A stretch of 64,000 nucleotides of DNA from Sedimentitalea sp042687825 (GCF_042687825.1 NZ_JBHUQE010000015.1:1-64000); one strand, 5' to 3'; counted from the stretch's first letter, positions 26,666 to 36,417 are shown. Notes: generated from the letters alone by a model not told the origin. Numbers and translations: made by a program.

Positions 26666-28492
26666 TCAGGAATGCTCCTCGGCGGCGGTGGCCGCCAGCG
26701 CGCGATTATAGGCCTTGAGCGCATCGATATGAAACAGGGCGCCGACCAGTTCGGGTTGGTCATCCCCGTCACCGATCACCACCACCGGCAGGTACCCGTC
26801 CGTCCCCTGTTCCAGTTGCGGCAGCGCCGATTCAAGGGTGCTGGACGGGGTGATGCAGACCCCCTGGGCGATCAGTTCCGCGCAGCGTTCGACCAGCGCG
26901 GCATCCAGCTTGTCCGACGGGCGCATGACCGACCCGGCCTGGAACATCGACAGCAGATACGCCTGCGGCCCCTTGGCCACGTGAATGCCGCGCCGCTCCA
27001 GCTGGGTCAGGAAAAACGAGCGGTCCACCAGGCGGGACGCCAGGGCCGTCGACAGGCTGACTGACACCATCACGGCCAGTCCGATCTGCCAGTCTCCGCT
27101 GAGCTCGAAAACGATCAACGTGGTCGAGATCGGCGCGCCCAATACCGCGGCGGCCACCGCCCCCATACCGGCAAAGGCATAAAGCGTCGGAGTCCCCGAG
27201 ACATCGGGCAGGATGCCGGTGGCGACGATGCCAAAGGCCAGCCCGGCCAGCGCGCCGACCATCAGCGAAGGCGAGAACATGCCGCCCCCCATCCGCCCGC
27301 CAAAGGTGATCGCGACGGCGGCGGTCTTCAGCACCGTGAACACGATGGCCTCGTTCAGCAACAGATCGCCCTTGAGCGCCAGCAGCGTGGNGCCGACCAT
27401 CAGCGAAGGCGAGAACATGCCGCCCCCCATCCGCCCGCCAAAGGTGATCGCGACGGCGGCGGTCTTCAGCACCGTGAACACGATGGCCTCGTTCAGCAAC
27501 AGATCGCCCTTGAGCGCCAGCAGCGTGGTTTCATAGCCCACACCGATGATATGCGGATACCAGATCGCCATGGCGCCCAGCAGCCCCCCGGACAAGGCCG
27601 GGCGCAGCCAGCGCGGAATGCCGAAACGGGCCTGCACATGGTCGCCCATATCCTCGGTCCAGAATGTCGCCCGCATCAACACCGCCGCGACAACGCCACA
27701 GAACAGGCCCAGCAGCAGAAAGGCCGGAAGTTCGACATAGAATTGCAGCGGTCCCGGCGTGATCAGGTTGAACTCGGCCACGTCGCCGAAATTCAGCCGG
27801 TTGATCACCGTGCCGGCGACGCTGGCGATGACGATGGGGGCAAAGGCATGCATGGCGAAATGGCGCAGCACCACTTCGAGCGCAAACAGCGCCCCGGCGA
27901 TCGGGGCATTGAAACTGGCCGAGACGGCGGCGGCCACCGCGCAGCCCAAGAGGTCGCGGCCGGTGATGCCGTCGGCATGGATGCGGTTGCTGACCCAGGT
28001 CGCCACCACGCCGGCCATGTGTACGACCGGCCCCTCGCGCCCCGACGAGCCGCCGGAACTGAGAGTGATCAGCGAGGCGATGGCCGAGGCGATGCCTTCG
28101 CGGGTTTCGACACGGCCATCCCCCAGCGCCGAGCCTTCGATCACGTCGGCCACCGCGCGCACCCGTCCGTCGTCGGTGAACCGGTGCAGGATCAGACCGA
28201 CGCACAGCCCGCCGACGATGGGAATGACCAGAACCCAGTACCAGGGCAGCCACAGCGCATGGCTGTGCAGGTATTGCACGTCATCAGTGCCATACAGCGC
28301 CGTTTGCAGGGCCGAGATGCCCAGGCGGAATCCCAGGGCGGCAAACCCGGCGGCGATGCCGATGACCAGTGCGATGAACCAGAACTGGATCTGGCTGGGT
28401 CCACGCTGGCGCAGCACCCGCACCCCGCCACGGCAGGCGGCAGCAGCCTGAACCAGTTGCTGCGAGAGGATCGCGCGAAGAGAGTCGGGCAT
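26666..28492 (-). CDS. clcA: ClC-type chloride channel with C-terminal CBS domains (sequence contains an N and a duplication)
   Basis: Voltage-gated ClC-family protein moving Cl- (with H+ exchange in most bacterial forms) across the inner membrane. The ion path motif GSSGREGP with the gating glutamate, GGRMGGGMFSP and about a dozen hydrophobic segments are present. Two CBS-like domains (about the last 130 residues) follow. A 46-codon segment is repeated in frame around one undefined base at 27391. Without it the protein would be about 562 residues, the usual size. Since the repeated part includes a conserved pore region, duplication in the real protein is unlikely. The start has GAGG five bases upstream. 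Confidence 0.88.
   Translation of the reverse strand: MPDSLRAILSQQLVQAAAACRGGVRVLRQRGPSQIQFWFIALVIGIAAGFAALGFRLGISALQTALYGTDDVQYLHSHALWLPWYWVLVIPIVGGLCVGLILHRFTDDGRVRAVADVIEGSALGDGRVETREGIASAIASLITLSSGGSSGREGPVVHMAGVVATWVSNRIHADGITGRDLLGCAVAAAVSASFNAPIAGALFALEVVLRHFAMHAFAPIVIASVAGTVINRLNFGDVAEFNLITPGPLQFYVELPAFLLLGLFCGVVAAVLMRATFWTEDMGDHVQARFGIPRWLRPALSGGLLGAMAIWYPHIIGVGYETTLLALKGDLLLNEAIVFTVLKTAAVAITFGGRMGGGMFSPSLMVGXTLLALKGDLLLNEAIVFTVLKTAAVAITFGGRMGGGMFSPSLMVGALAGLAFGIVATGILPDVSGTPTLYAFAGMGAVAAAVLGAPISTTLIVFELSGDWQIGLAVMVSVSLSTALASRLVDRSFFLTQLERRGIHVAKGPQAYLLSMFQAGSVMRPSDKLDAALVERCAELIAQGVCITPSSTLESALPQLEQGTDGYLPVVVIGDGDDQPELVGALFHIDALKAYNRALAATAAEEHS
27254..27528. repeat. Direct 137-bp duplication flanking one N
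   Basis: 27254-27390 and 27392-27528 are identical as read, joined by a single N at 27391. Each copy plus the N is 138 bases, so the reading frame of clcA is kept. The pattern is what results when overlapping contig ends are joined without merging. Confidence 0.9.
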
Positions 28493-28611
28493 GGGCGCCT
28501 CGGGAATGACCTTCCTACTGTTTAGGGCAGGCCCTAGCGGCGGGAAACCCCGCCTGCGCGCATCGCTGCGGAACCGATGCAGCCGCGCCGCGCAATCCGC
28601 CGGCCGCGCCG

Positions 28612-30261
28612 CTAGCCCGCCAACAGGGCGCGGGCAGCGGCCCGGGCCTCGTCGGTAATGGTGTCACCGGCCAGCATGCGGGCGATCTCGTCCACCCGGT
28701 CGGACGCGGGCAGATCGACGACGCGCGACAGGGTGATACCGTCGGTCACCTGTTTGCGCACCTGCCAGTGATGCGCGCCCCGGGCAGCGACCTGCGGGCT
28801 GTGGGTGACCACCAGAACCTGGCCGCCGCGGGCCAGATCGGCCAGCCGCCGGCCCACCGCATCGGCGGTGGCGCCGCCGACACCGCGGTCAATCTCGTCA
28901 AAAATCATGGTCAACCCGCTGTCCGGCCCGGTCAGGCAGACCTTGAGCGCCAGCAGGAACCGGCTGAGTTCGCCGCCCGAGGCGATCTTGTTCAACGGCC
29001 CCGCCGGCGCGCCCGGATTGGTGGCCACGGTGAATACCGCTGTGTCGCGCCCCTCGGGGCCGGGATCGGCGGACGACAGGACGGTGCGGAAATCGGCCCG
29101 CTCCATCTTGAGCGGCGCCAGTTCGGCCATGACCGCCTTGTCCAACGCGGTCGCGGCGGTGGCGCGGGCCTGGCTGAGCCGGGCGGCCGCGGCATCATAC
29201 GCGGCCTCGGCGGCCTGCAAATCCGCCCGCTGGCGGAACAGATCCGCGTCGCCCTGATCCAGCGCCGCCAGCCGGTCCCGCAGGGTAACGGCAAAGGCGT
29301 TCAGATCGTCAGGTGCCGTGTCGTGCTTGCGCGCCAGCGCCCGGATCGCGAACAGGCGTTCCTCGGTGGCCTCCAGTTCATGCGGATCGAAATCCAGCGC
29401 CTCCAGACTGGCCTCGATGCCCGATTGCGCCTCGCCCAGCTCGATCATCGCCCGGTTCAGCGCCGCCAGCGGCGCATCCAGCGTGCCGTCGGCGCGCTCG
29501 ATCACGCCATCCAGCCAGCGCAGCGCCTCGCCCATGGCCCCTTCGGCCCCCTTGCCGCCCAACAGCGCATGGGCGCGCACCACGTCGTCGCGGATGCGCG
29601 CCGCCGCCTGCATCTTGCGGCGGCTGGCATCCAGAGTCGCGTCTTCGCCCGGTTGCGGGTCGAGCTGGTCCAGTTCCGCCACGGCATGGCGCAGGAACTC
29701 TTCTTCGGCACGGATCGCCGCCAGCGCCGCCTCGGTTTCCGTCACCGCCCGCCGCGCCCGGCCCAACGTGGTCCAGGTGCCGCGGGTCTGGTCGCGCTCG
29801 GCGTTCAGACCGCCAAAGGCATCCAGCAGCGCCCGGTGCCCGCGCGGATCCAGCAGACCGCGGTCGTCATGCTGGCCGTGCAGTTCGACCAGAGTGTCGG
29901 ACAGGGCCCGCAGCACCTCGCCCGAACAGCGCCGGTCATTGACCCAGGCCGTCTTGCGGCCATCGGTGCTGTTGATGCGGCGCAGGATCAGTTCGTCGCC
30001 GCCGGGCAACCCGGCCTCGTCCAGAACCGCGTGCGCCGCATGTTCCGGCGGCAAATCAAACACCGCGACCACCTCGCCGCGTTGCGCCCCCTGGCGCACC
30101 AGTTCGGCGCGCCCGCGCCAGCCCAGCACGAAACCCAGCGAGTCCAGCAGGATGGATTTGCCGGCCCCGGTCTCGCCGGTCAGCACGTTCAGCCCCGGCT
30201 GAAACGTCAGTTCCAGCCGGTCGATGATCAACATGTCGCGGATATCAAGTGCGCGCAGCAT
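28612..30261 (-). CDS. recN: DNA repair protein RecN
   Basis: RecN (549 aa) is an SMC-like ATPase acting in double-strand break repair. The N-terminal Walker A is GETGAGKSILLDSLGF. A long coiled-coil middle (about 155-380) and the C-terminal signature and Walker B (MIFDEIDRGVGGAT) are complete. It is the last gene of the dcw-lpxC-bamD run, 36 bp after bamD, an order usual in Rhodobacterales. No LexA box was seen directly upstream, so SOS control of recN alone is not supported here. Confidence 0.96.
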   Translation of the reverse strand: MLRALDIRDMLIIDRLELTFQPGLNVLTGETGAGKSILLDSLGFVLGWRGRAELVRQGAQRGEVVAVFDLPPEHAAHAVLDEAGLPGGDELILRRINSTDGRKTAWVNDRRCSGEVLRALSDTLVELHGQHDDRGLLDPRGHRALLDAFGGLNAERDQTRGTWTTLGRARRAVTETEAALAAIRAEEEFLRHAVAELDQLDPQPGEDATLDASRRKMQAAARIRDDVVRAHALLGGKGAEGAMGEALRWLDGVIERADGTLDAPLAALNRAMIELGEAQSGIEASLEALDFDPHELEATEERLFAIRALARKHDTAPDDLNAFAVTLRDRLAALDQGDADLFRQRADLQAAEAAYDAAAARLSQARATAATALDKAVMAELAPLKMERADFRTVLSSADPGPEGRDTAVFTVATNPGAPAGPLNKIASGGELSRFLLALKVCLTGPDSGLTMIFDEIDRGVGGATADAVGRRLADLARGGQVLVVTHSPQVAARGAHHWQVRKQVTDGITLSRVVDLPASDRVDEIARMLAGDTITDEARAAARALLAG

Positions 30262-30297
30262 CTGAACCGTCTGGCAGACAAGGCACCCCCGCCGCCC

Positions 30298-31149
30298 CTA
30301 GAGCCACTGGCCCTTGATCGACTGGCGATAGATATTGCTCAGCCAGTTGTTGCCGCGATCCTTCATCTTCAGCCCCTGGCTGGTCAGCAACTGATAGGCG
30401 TCCTGATACCATTCCGAGGATTGGTAATTATAGCCCAGGATCGCCCCCGCCGTCTGTGCCTCCTCCACCAGGCCCAGAGACAGGTAGCTTTCGATCAGCC
30501 GGAACAACGCCTCGGCGGTGTGGCTGGTGGTCTGGAAGTCCTCGACCACGACGCGGAACCGGTTGATAGCCGCGGTGAAATGGCCGCGGCGCAGATAATA
30601 GCGGCCGATCTCCATTTCCTTGCCCGCCAGATGGTCAAAGGCCAGGTCGAACTTGAGAATCGCGGTGGTGGCATATTCGCTGTCGGGATAGACCTCGATC
30701 ACCGTCCGCAGCGCCTGCAGCGCCTGAAATGTCAGCCCCTGATCGCGCCCGACCTCGTCGATCTGGTCATAATAGCTGAGCGCCAGCAGATACTGGGCAT
30801 AGGCGGCATCCTCATCCGCCGGGTAGAAATCGATAAACCGCTGCGCCGCGGCGCGGCTGTTGGGATAGTCCTTACCCTGATGAAAGGAATAGGCCTGCAT
30901 GATCAGCGCCCGTTTGGCCCAGCTGGAATAGGGGTACAGCCGTTCGACCTCGGCAAAGTAATAGGCAGCGTCATCAGTGCGGTCGCGATTCAACTCGAAC
31001 TCACCGCGTTCGAAAATCTGTTCCGGCGAATAGCCGTCCAGAGATTGCGTGCGATCCGCGCGCAACGACGAGCCGCCGCCGCAAGCGGCCAACACGACCA
31101 TGAGGAGAACGGTGCCAATGAATTTGGCCCTGGATTTGCCACCGATCAT
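30298..31149 (-). CDS. bamD: Outer membrane assembly lipoprotein BamD
   Basis: BamD (283 aa) is an essential TPR lipoprotein of the BAM complex that inserts beta-barrel proteins into the outer membrane. The signal sequence ends in the lipobox LAAC, with lipidated Cys23. TPR-like repeats follow (YSPEQIFERGEFELN, SSWAKRALIMQAYSFHQGKDY, YPADEDAAYAQYLLALSYYDQI). It sits between lpxC and recN on the same strand, the conserved alphaproteobacterial arrangement. Confidence 0.95.
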   Translation of the reverse strand: MIGGKSRAKFIGTVLLMVVLAACGGGSSLRADRTQSLDGYSPEQIFERGEFELNRDRTDDAAYYFAEVERLYPYSSWAKRALIMQAYSFHQGKDYPNSRAAAQRFIDFYPADEDAAYAQYLLALSYYDQIDEVGRDQGLTFQALQALRTVIEVYPDSEYATTAILKFDLAFDHLAGKEMEIGRYYLRRGHFTAAINRFRVVVEDFQTTSHTAEALFRLIESYLSLGLVEEAQTAGAILGYNYQSSEWYQDAYQLLTSQGLKMKDRGNNWLSNIYRQSIKGQWL

Positions 31150-31278
31150 TCTAGACCAACCTCGTCACCTGTCGGGAACTCCCCGGATTGCGGTCGGGTC
31201 TAGCACAATAATTTCAGGTGCAAAACGCCTTATGGTCATCCGGTGTGCCGAACCTGAATGGCCGTTCAACTTGCGGCC

Positions 31279-32199
31279 TCAGGCCACCTGAGGGATTTCC
31301 GCCCAGACCAGCCCCTGGCCGGGCAAACGCTCGGCCTCTTGGCCATCGCAAACCACCATGCGCACCGCGCCGGGTGTGGCAAACAGTTCGCGCAGCAAGG
31401 TGTTGGTCAGCGAATGCCCGGCGCGCTCGCCGACATAACGCCCCAGAATCGGACCACCGGCCAGCGCCAGGTCCCCCAGAGCATCCAGCATCTTGTGACG
31501 CACGGCTTCGTCCACATGCCGGAACCCGCCGGGGCTGAGCACCTCGTCGCCATCCACAACGACGGCGTTCTCCAGTGTCCCGCCCAAGGCCAGGCCGTGT
31601 TCATGCATCGCATCCACATCCGCCTGCCGGCAGAAGGTGCGGCTGTCGCACAGTTCCCGGGCAAATGCACCGTTGCGCATGTCCAGAACCTTGCTTTGAC
31701 GGCCGATGGCGGCGTCTTCAAAGTCGATATGGAACTCGATCTCGAAATTCTCCGACGGCAGCAGCGTGGCGCGGGCGCCGTCCTTTTCCACGGTCACCGG
31801 CTTGAGGATCTGCAGCGCGACCACCGGGGCCGCCTGGGCCTGAACGCCGCGCTCCATGATGCCGCGCACGAAAGGCGCGGACGAGCCGTCCAGAATGGGC
31901 ACTTCGGGGCCGTCAATGTCGATCACCGCATTGTTCACGCCGCAGCCGACAAGGGCCGCCATCACATGTTCGACAGTCGAAACCGAGACACCGGCCTCGT
32001 TCAACAAACGGGTACAAAGAGGACTGCGCTCGACCCGGTCCCACAGGGCGGGAATCGTCGCGTTGCCAAGCAGGATATCGGTACGGCGAAAACGAATGCC
32101 GGTGCCAATAGGCGCCGGGCGCAGGACCATATGGGCGGCCGCACCGCTATGCAGACCGACACCATGAAATTCTACCGGGGCTTTAAGCGTATGTTGCAA
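31279..32199 (-). CDS. lpxC: UDP-3-O-acyl-N-acetylglucosamine deacetylase
   Basis: LpxC (306 aa) carries out the committed step of lipid A synthesis. Zinc ligands are visible as His78 (STVEHVMAAL), His235 and Asp239 (HKMLDALGD), with the catalytic His262 (AGHSL). The start codon is TTG, with GAGG six bases upstream and the family N-terminus MQHTLKAPVEFHGVGLHSG directly following. The rare codon may limit translation, but that is inference. It follows ftsZ, with a terminator between them, so it probably has its own promoter. Confidence 0.96.
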   Translation of the reverse strand: MQHTLKAPVEFHGVGLHSGAAAHMVLRPAPIGTGIRFRRTDILLGNATIPALWDRVERSPLCTRLLNEAGVSVSTVEHVMAALVGCGVNNAVIDIDGPEVPILDGSSAPFVRGIMERGVQAQAAPVVALQILKPVTVEKDGARATLLPSENFEIEFHIDFEDAAIGRQSKVLDMRNGAFARELCDSRTFCRQADVDAMHEHGLALGGTLENAVVVDGDEVLSPGGFRHVDEAVRHKMLDALGDLALAGGPILGRYVGERAGHSLTNTLLRELFATPGAVRMVVCDGQEAERLPGQGLVWAEIPQVA

Positions 32200-32361
32200 G
32201 ACGAGCCTCTAACCGTTTCTCCAGCCACGTTCGGGCCGGCGTGAACTCAGTTAAGCGGGGCTGGCGTCTGCCTCAACTCAATCTTTGCAACCGAATGAAA
32301 CATGCATGTAACGAATCGGCAGAACCCTGCCGCATCCCGCTCATGCCATTGTTACAAAAGG

Positions 32362-32386
32362 AAAAAGGGCCACCGGAAAGTGGCCC
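32362..32386 (-). terminator. Rho-independent terminator after ftsZ
   Basis: On the minus strand a 7-bp GC-rich stem (32367-32373 with 32380-32386) with a 6-base loop is followed by TTTTTCCTTTT. It lies 24 bp past the ftsZ stop, where it would end dcw transcription before lpxC. Confidence 0.85.
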
Positions 32387-32409
32387 CTCTAACGAGAATT
32401 GTGACAGGA

Positions 32410-34032
32410 TCAGTTGGCCTGACGGCGCAAGAACGCGGGAATTTCGATCCGATCCTGATCCTGATCCACATCTTCCTGGGCCTGTGGGCGGGGGGCTGGC
32501 TGGTGCATCTGCGGCTGCTGGCGCACGGCCTGGACACCCCGTTCGGACGGGGTATCGCCAGCATGGCCGGTCATTCTGTTGATCAGCGAATTGACGCTGA
32601 AACGGGCCTTGTCGGCGCTGGCGGCGACACTTTGGCCCCGTTGCGGCGCTGACGGCACCTTTTGCGCCGCGACCTGCAGACGTTTCAGGGTTTCGGGCGA
32701 CGGCGTGCCCGGGGTCGCCGCGCGCGGCGCAACAAATGCGGCAGGCTGGGATTCGACCTGTTCGCTGCGCGGCTCGAATGCCGGCATCTCGGGGCGATAT
32801 GCCGGCGGCGGCAGATCGTCATCCGCGGCACGCTCTGGCGCCACCTCTTCGGCGCGCGGCTCGAACAGGTTCTCGACCGGCGCGTCCTCGATGACCGTGT
32901 CGACCGGCTGCTCGCGATCTTCAAACAGGCTCGGTTCCTCGGGGGCCTGGGCAGCCACGGCTGCCACTTGTTCCTGCTGCGGCTCCGGCGCTTCCTCTGC
33001 GGTGACGGTCGCGCGCAGCGGCGCCGACATCGAGCGGCGCGGCACCGGGATATCGGTGTTCACATCCATCGCATCGATGCCGGTGGCGACGACGCTGACC
33101 CGCATCAGGCCCTGCATGTCGGTGTCCAAAGTCGAGCCGACGATGATGTTGGCGTCCGGGTCGACCTCTTCGCGGATGCGGTTGGCGGCTTCGTCCAGTT
33201 CGAACAGGGTCAGGTCGTGGCTGCCGGTGATGTTGATCAGCACGCCCTTTGCGCCGCGCAGGCTGATCTCGTCCAGCAGCGGGTTGGCGATGGCCTTTTC
33301 GGCGGCCTGGATTGCGCGATCCTCGCCCTCGGCCTCGCCCGTGCCCATCATCGCCTTGCCCATCTCGTCCATCACGGCGCGCACATCGGCAAAGTCCAGG
33401 TTGATCAGGCCCGGCCGCACCATCAGGTCGGTCACGCCCTTGACGCCCTGATACAGCACGTCATCGGCCATCGAGAAGGCTTCGGTAAAGGTGGTTTTCT
33501 CGTTCGCCAGCCGGAACAGGTTCTGGTTGGGAATGATGATCAGGGTATCGACGACCTTTTGCAGGTTCTCGACCCCGTCTTCGGCCTGGCGCATGCGTTT
33601 GGCGCCCTCGAACTGGAAGGGCTTGGTGACGACGCCGACGGTCAATACGCCCAATTCCCGCGCCGCCTGGGCGATGATCGGGGCCGCACCGGTGCCGGTG
33701 CCGCCACCCATGCCGGCGGTGATGAAACACATATGTGCGCCGGCCAGATGATCGACGATCTGCTCGATGCTTTCCTCGGCCGCCGCGGCACCGACGCTGG
33801 CCCGGGCGCCCGCGCCCAACCCTTCGGTCACCTTGACGCCCAGCTGCACCCGGTTTTCCGAGGCGCTCTGCTGCAGAGCCTGTGCATCCGTGTTGGCAAC
33901 CACGAACTCGACCCCGTCGAGCTGTTTTTCGATCATGTTGTTGACCGCGTTGCCGCCTGCCCCGCCGACACCGAACACGGTGATCCGAGGTTTCAAGTCG
34001 TCCTGTCCGGGCATCGAAAGGTTCAATGTCAT
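32410..34032 (-). CDS. ftsZ: Cell division protein FtsZ
   Basis: FtsZ (540 aa) is the tubulin-like GTPase that forms the division ring. The GTP-binding signature GGGTGTGAAP lies near residues 109-118. The T7 loop and the long acidic, proline/glutamine-rich linker (about 330-525) are typical of alphaproteobacteria. The C-terminal tail IEIPAFLRRQAN is the conserved peptide that binds FtsA and other partners. The start at 34032 (MTLNLSMPGQDD) follows GGCGGAA; the frame open to 34062 is not conserved. A terminator-like hairpin separates it from ftsA. Confidence 0.97.
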   Translation of the reverse strand: MTLNLSMPGQDDLKPRITVFGVGGAGGNAVNNMIEKQLDGVEFVVANTDAQALQQSASENRVQLGVKVTEGLGAGARASVGAAAAEESIEQIVDHLAGAHMCFITAGMGGGTGTGAAPIIAQAARELGVLTVGVVTKPFQFEGAKRMRQAEDGVENLQKVVDTLIIIPNQNLFRLANEKTTFTEAFSMADDVLYQGVKGVTDLMVRPGLINLDFADVRAVMDEMGKAMMGTGEAEGEDRAIQAAEKAIANPLLDEISLRGAKGVLINITGSHDLTLFELDEAANRIREEVDPDANIIVGSTLDTDMQGLMRVSVVATGIDAMDVNTDIPVPRRSMSAPLRATVTAEEAPEPQQEQVAAVAAQAPEEPSLFEDREQPVDTVIEDAPVENLFEPRAEEVAPERAADDDLPPPAYRPEMPAFEPRSEQVESQPAAFVAPRAATPGTPSPETLKRLQVAAQKVPSAPQRGQSVAASADKARFSVNSLINRMTGHAGDTPSERGVQAVRQQPQMHQPAPRPQAQEDVDQDQDRIEIPAFLRRQAN

Positions 34033-34122
34033 CTGAGTTCCGCCTGTGCTGCCGACCCGCATTCGCGGGTATTTTTACGTTGTATTCTCCCGACTCTACC
34101 TGCCTGCATGTCGGGCGTCACC

Positions 34123-34174
34123 AAAAAAAACGTGAATTTGCCCCATTATATGGGCATTTCCACGCAAAAATCCG
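34123..34174 (-). terminator. Terminator-like hairpin with T8 between ftsA and ftsZ
   Basis: Read on the minus strand, CGTG and TGCCC arms pair with GGGCA and CACG across a small internal loop. Eight T's (A's at 34123-34130) follow directly. It lies about 30-80 bp past the ftsA stop. It may terminate or attenuate ftsQA transcripts, with ftsZ read from its own promoter. The stem is imperfect. Confidence 0.45.
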
Positions 34175-34206
34175 CGCGATCTGGATGTTCTGGCAAGATA
34201 TTGCGT

Positions 34207-35541
34207 TTACCAATTGTCCTTGAACCATTTTACCGCCCGCCGCAGCGATCGCCGCGGATAGCGGTCGACCGGGATTTCAAAGTCCCACCATTCGTCCTGG
34301 GGATGGGCCGCGAACAGCGCCAGCCCGACCGCTCCGGCAAATCCCGGCCCGGTCGCGGCCTGCGGCAGCCCGTGCACCCGCAGCGGCCGTCCCAGCCGGA
34401 CCTGCTGGCCCAGGATACGGCTGGCCAGCCCGTCCAGACCGGGAATCTGGCTGCCGCCGCCGGTCAGCACGATCTGCTGGCTGGGCAGGTGTTCGAACCC
34501 GGCCGCATCCAGACGGGCGCGCACCTCTTCCAGGATTTCTTCGACCCGCGGGCGCATGATGCCGATCAGTTCGGCGCGGCTGACGGTGCGCCGGTCATGT
34601 TCGTAATCCCCGGTATCGCCGCCGATCTCGATCATCTCGCGATCGTCCATGCCGGTGGCATGCACGCCCCCGTAAAAGGTCTTGATCCGTTCCGCATTCG
34701 CCGCCGGGATGCCCAGCCCCATCGAGATGTCGGCGGTCACGTGGTCCCCGCCCATGCGCACGCAATCGGCATAGATCATGTGCTTCTTCATAAAGATCGA
34801 CACACCGGTTGCGCCACCGCCGATATCGATGCAGGCCGCGCCCAGTTCCTGCTCGTCCTCGACCAGCGCCGAGATGCCGCTGGCATAGGCAGAGCTGGCG
34901 ATACCCGCCAGTTCGAGGTCGCAGCGCTTGACACAATGCACCAGGTTCTGCACCGCGGCGGCATCCACCGTTAGCATGTGCATGTCCACCGACAGGACCT
35001 GACCCAGTTGCCCGCGCGGGTCGTTTAGCCCCGAGCGGTGATCCAGCGCGAAGTTCACCGGCTGGGCATGCATGACCTCGCGGTCCGCGCCGAAATCCGG
35101 CACCTCGCAGGCGGCCAGCACCCGGGCGACCTCGCTTTCGGTCACCACCTGCCCTTCCAGCTCGACCTGGGCATCCAGCCCATAACTGCGCGGATTGGCG
35201 CCCGACAGGCAGGCGATCACATGATCGACCCGGATTTCGGCCATCTTCTGTGCGGCCTGCAACGCCGTGCGAATGGCGCGTTCGGTTTCCTGCATCGCGG
35301 TGATTTCGCCGAACTGAACTCCGCGCGACCGGGTGGTGGCGGCGCCGATCACGCGAAACCCGGATTGCCCGGCCAGCGAGCCGATCGAATTATCCTCGCT
35401 CAGCCGGCCGGGGCCGTCAAAGCGCAGCACCAGACAGGCGGTCTTGGAACTGCCGACATCCAGAATGGCGATGACCCCGCGTTGCAGCGCCTGTTGCCGC
35501 ATCTGCCGCATCGCCCGTTGTGTGTGATAGAAATCTGCCAT
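34207..35541 (-). CDS. ftsA: Cell division protein FtsA
   Basis: FtsA (444 aa) is an actin-like ATPase that anchors FtsZ to the membrane and recruits later division proteins. The phosphate-binding strand GVIAILDVGSSKTACLV, the second phosphate loop CIDIGGGATGVSIF and the adenosine motif VLTGGGSQIPG are visible. The C-terminal amphipathic stretch (LRRAVKWFKDNW) should bind membrane. The start lies 3 bases after the ftsQ stop, so the two are cotranscribed. Confidence 0.96.
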   Translation of the reverse strand: MADFYHTQRAMRQMRQQALQRGVIAILDVGSSKTACLVLRFDGPGRLSEDNSIGSLAGQSGFRVIGAATTRSRGVQFGEITAMQETERAIRTALQAAQKMAEIRVDHVIACLSGANPRSYGLDAQVELEGQVVTESEVARVLAACEVPDFGADREVMHAQPVNFALDHRSGLNDPRGQLGQVLSVDMHMLTVDAAAVQNLVHCVKRCDLELAGIASSAYASGISALVEDEQELGAACIDIGGGATGVSIFMKKHMIYADCVRMGGDHVTADISMGLGIPAANAERIKTFYGGVHATGMDDREMIEIGGDTGDYEHDRRTVSRAELIGIMRPRVEEILEEVRARLDAAGFEHLPSQQIVLTGGGSQIPGLDGLASRILGQQVRLGRPLRVHGLPQAATGPGFAGAVGLALFAAHPQDEWWDFEIPVDRYPRRSLRRAVKWFKDNW

Positions 35542-35544
35542 TCG

Positions 35545-36417
35545 TCACTGCCCGCTTGCGTTGATTTCCCGGATTCGCCACCAGTCCTGGACGGCGTCCG
35601 ATGTCATTCTTAAGGTCGGCCGCGCCATCAGCCGCATGTCCACGACGGCGACGTCGCGTTCCAGCATGTCCTGCGCCTGCCCCAGGGCAATCACCCGTTC
35701 CAGCGCGCTGACCGGGTCGGCACCGGGCAGCAGGATGCGCTGATCGCGGTCCAGCACCACGTCCCAGCGCCGTTCGCCGACGCGCACCAACCCGCGCAGC
35801 CGGTCGCCCAGCGGTTCTGCCGCCTCGATCAGCGCCAGCGCCTCGGCGACCCGGTGTTCAGCACCCTCGCCGGCGATCAGGGGCAGATCGCCCCGGACCG
35901 AGCGCCGGGGAATGTCCTGGATATGCGCGCCGGTTTCATCCAGCAGTTCAAGCCCGGTGCGGGTGCGCCAGACGACGACGGGCACCCGTTCGGTCACGTC
36001 CACCTGCAGGATGCCGCCGGGCCGAACGCGCAGACCTACTGATTTCACTGGCGCCAGTTCCGCGATCCTGGCCCGGATCTGCGCCAGATCCAGATCAAAG
36101 GAACTGATCGGAAATTCCAGCGGCACCGCCTGGCGTATCGCGTCCGACAGGTTTGATCCGGCCCCATCGATGGCCATCAGGTTGACCATGAATTCCGGGC
36201 GTTCCTCGATGCTGGCGCGAATGTCCGACACCGTCAGCAGCAGCCCCTGCCGCCGCTCGGAATCCGCCAGATACCCCGTGACGGCGGCCAAAATCAGGGT
36301 AACCGGGACGCCGATGCGCAGCCCCAGGCGAATGCCCGGCGTCAGCATCCAGCGCTGCATGCGGTATCGCAGACGCGACGGTGCCGGATCGCGCGGCGGC
36401 GGGCTTACCGGTTGCAT
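35545..36417 (-). CDS. ftsQ: Cell division protein FtsQ
   Basis: FtsQ (290 aa) is a bitopic division protein. It has a short basic cytoplasmic part, one membrane helix (about residues 33-50, VPVTLILAAVTGYLA), a POTRA domain and a beta domain in the periplasm. It links FtsB/FtsL to the divisome. The start at 36417 has GAGG seven bases upstream and overlaps the end of ddl by 13 bp. The open frame to 36597 lies inside ddl and is not used. Confidence 0.94.
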   Translation of the reverse strand: MQPVSPPPRDPAPSRLRYRMQRWMLTPGIRLGLRIGVPVTLILAAVTGYLADSERRQGLLLTVSDIRASIEERPEFMVNLMAIDGAGSNLSDAIRQAVPLEFPISSFDLDLAQIRARIAELAPVKSVGLRVRPGGILQVDVTERVPVVVWRTRTGLELLDETGAHIQDIPRRSVRGDLPLIAGEGAEHRVAEALALIEAAEPLGDRLRGLVRVGERRWDVVLDRDQRILLPGADPVSALERVIALGQAQDMLERDVAVVDMRLMARPTLRMTSDAVQDWWRIREINASGQ

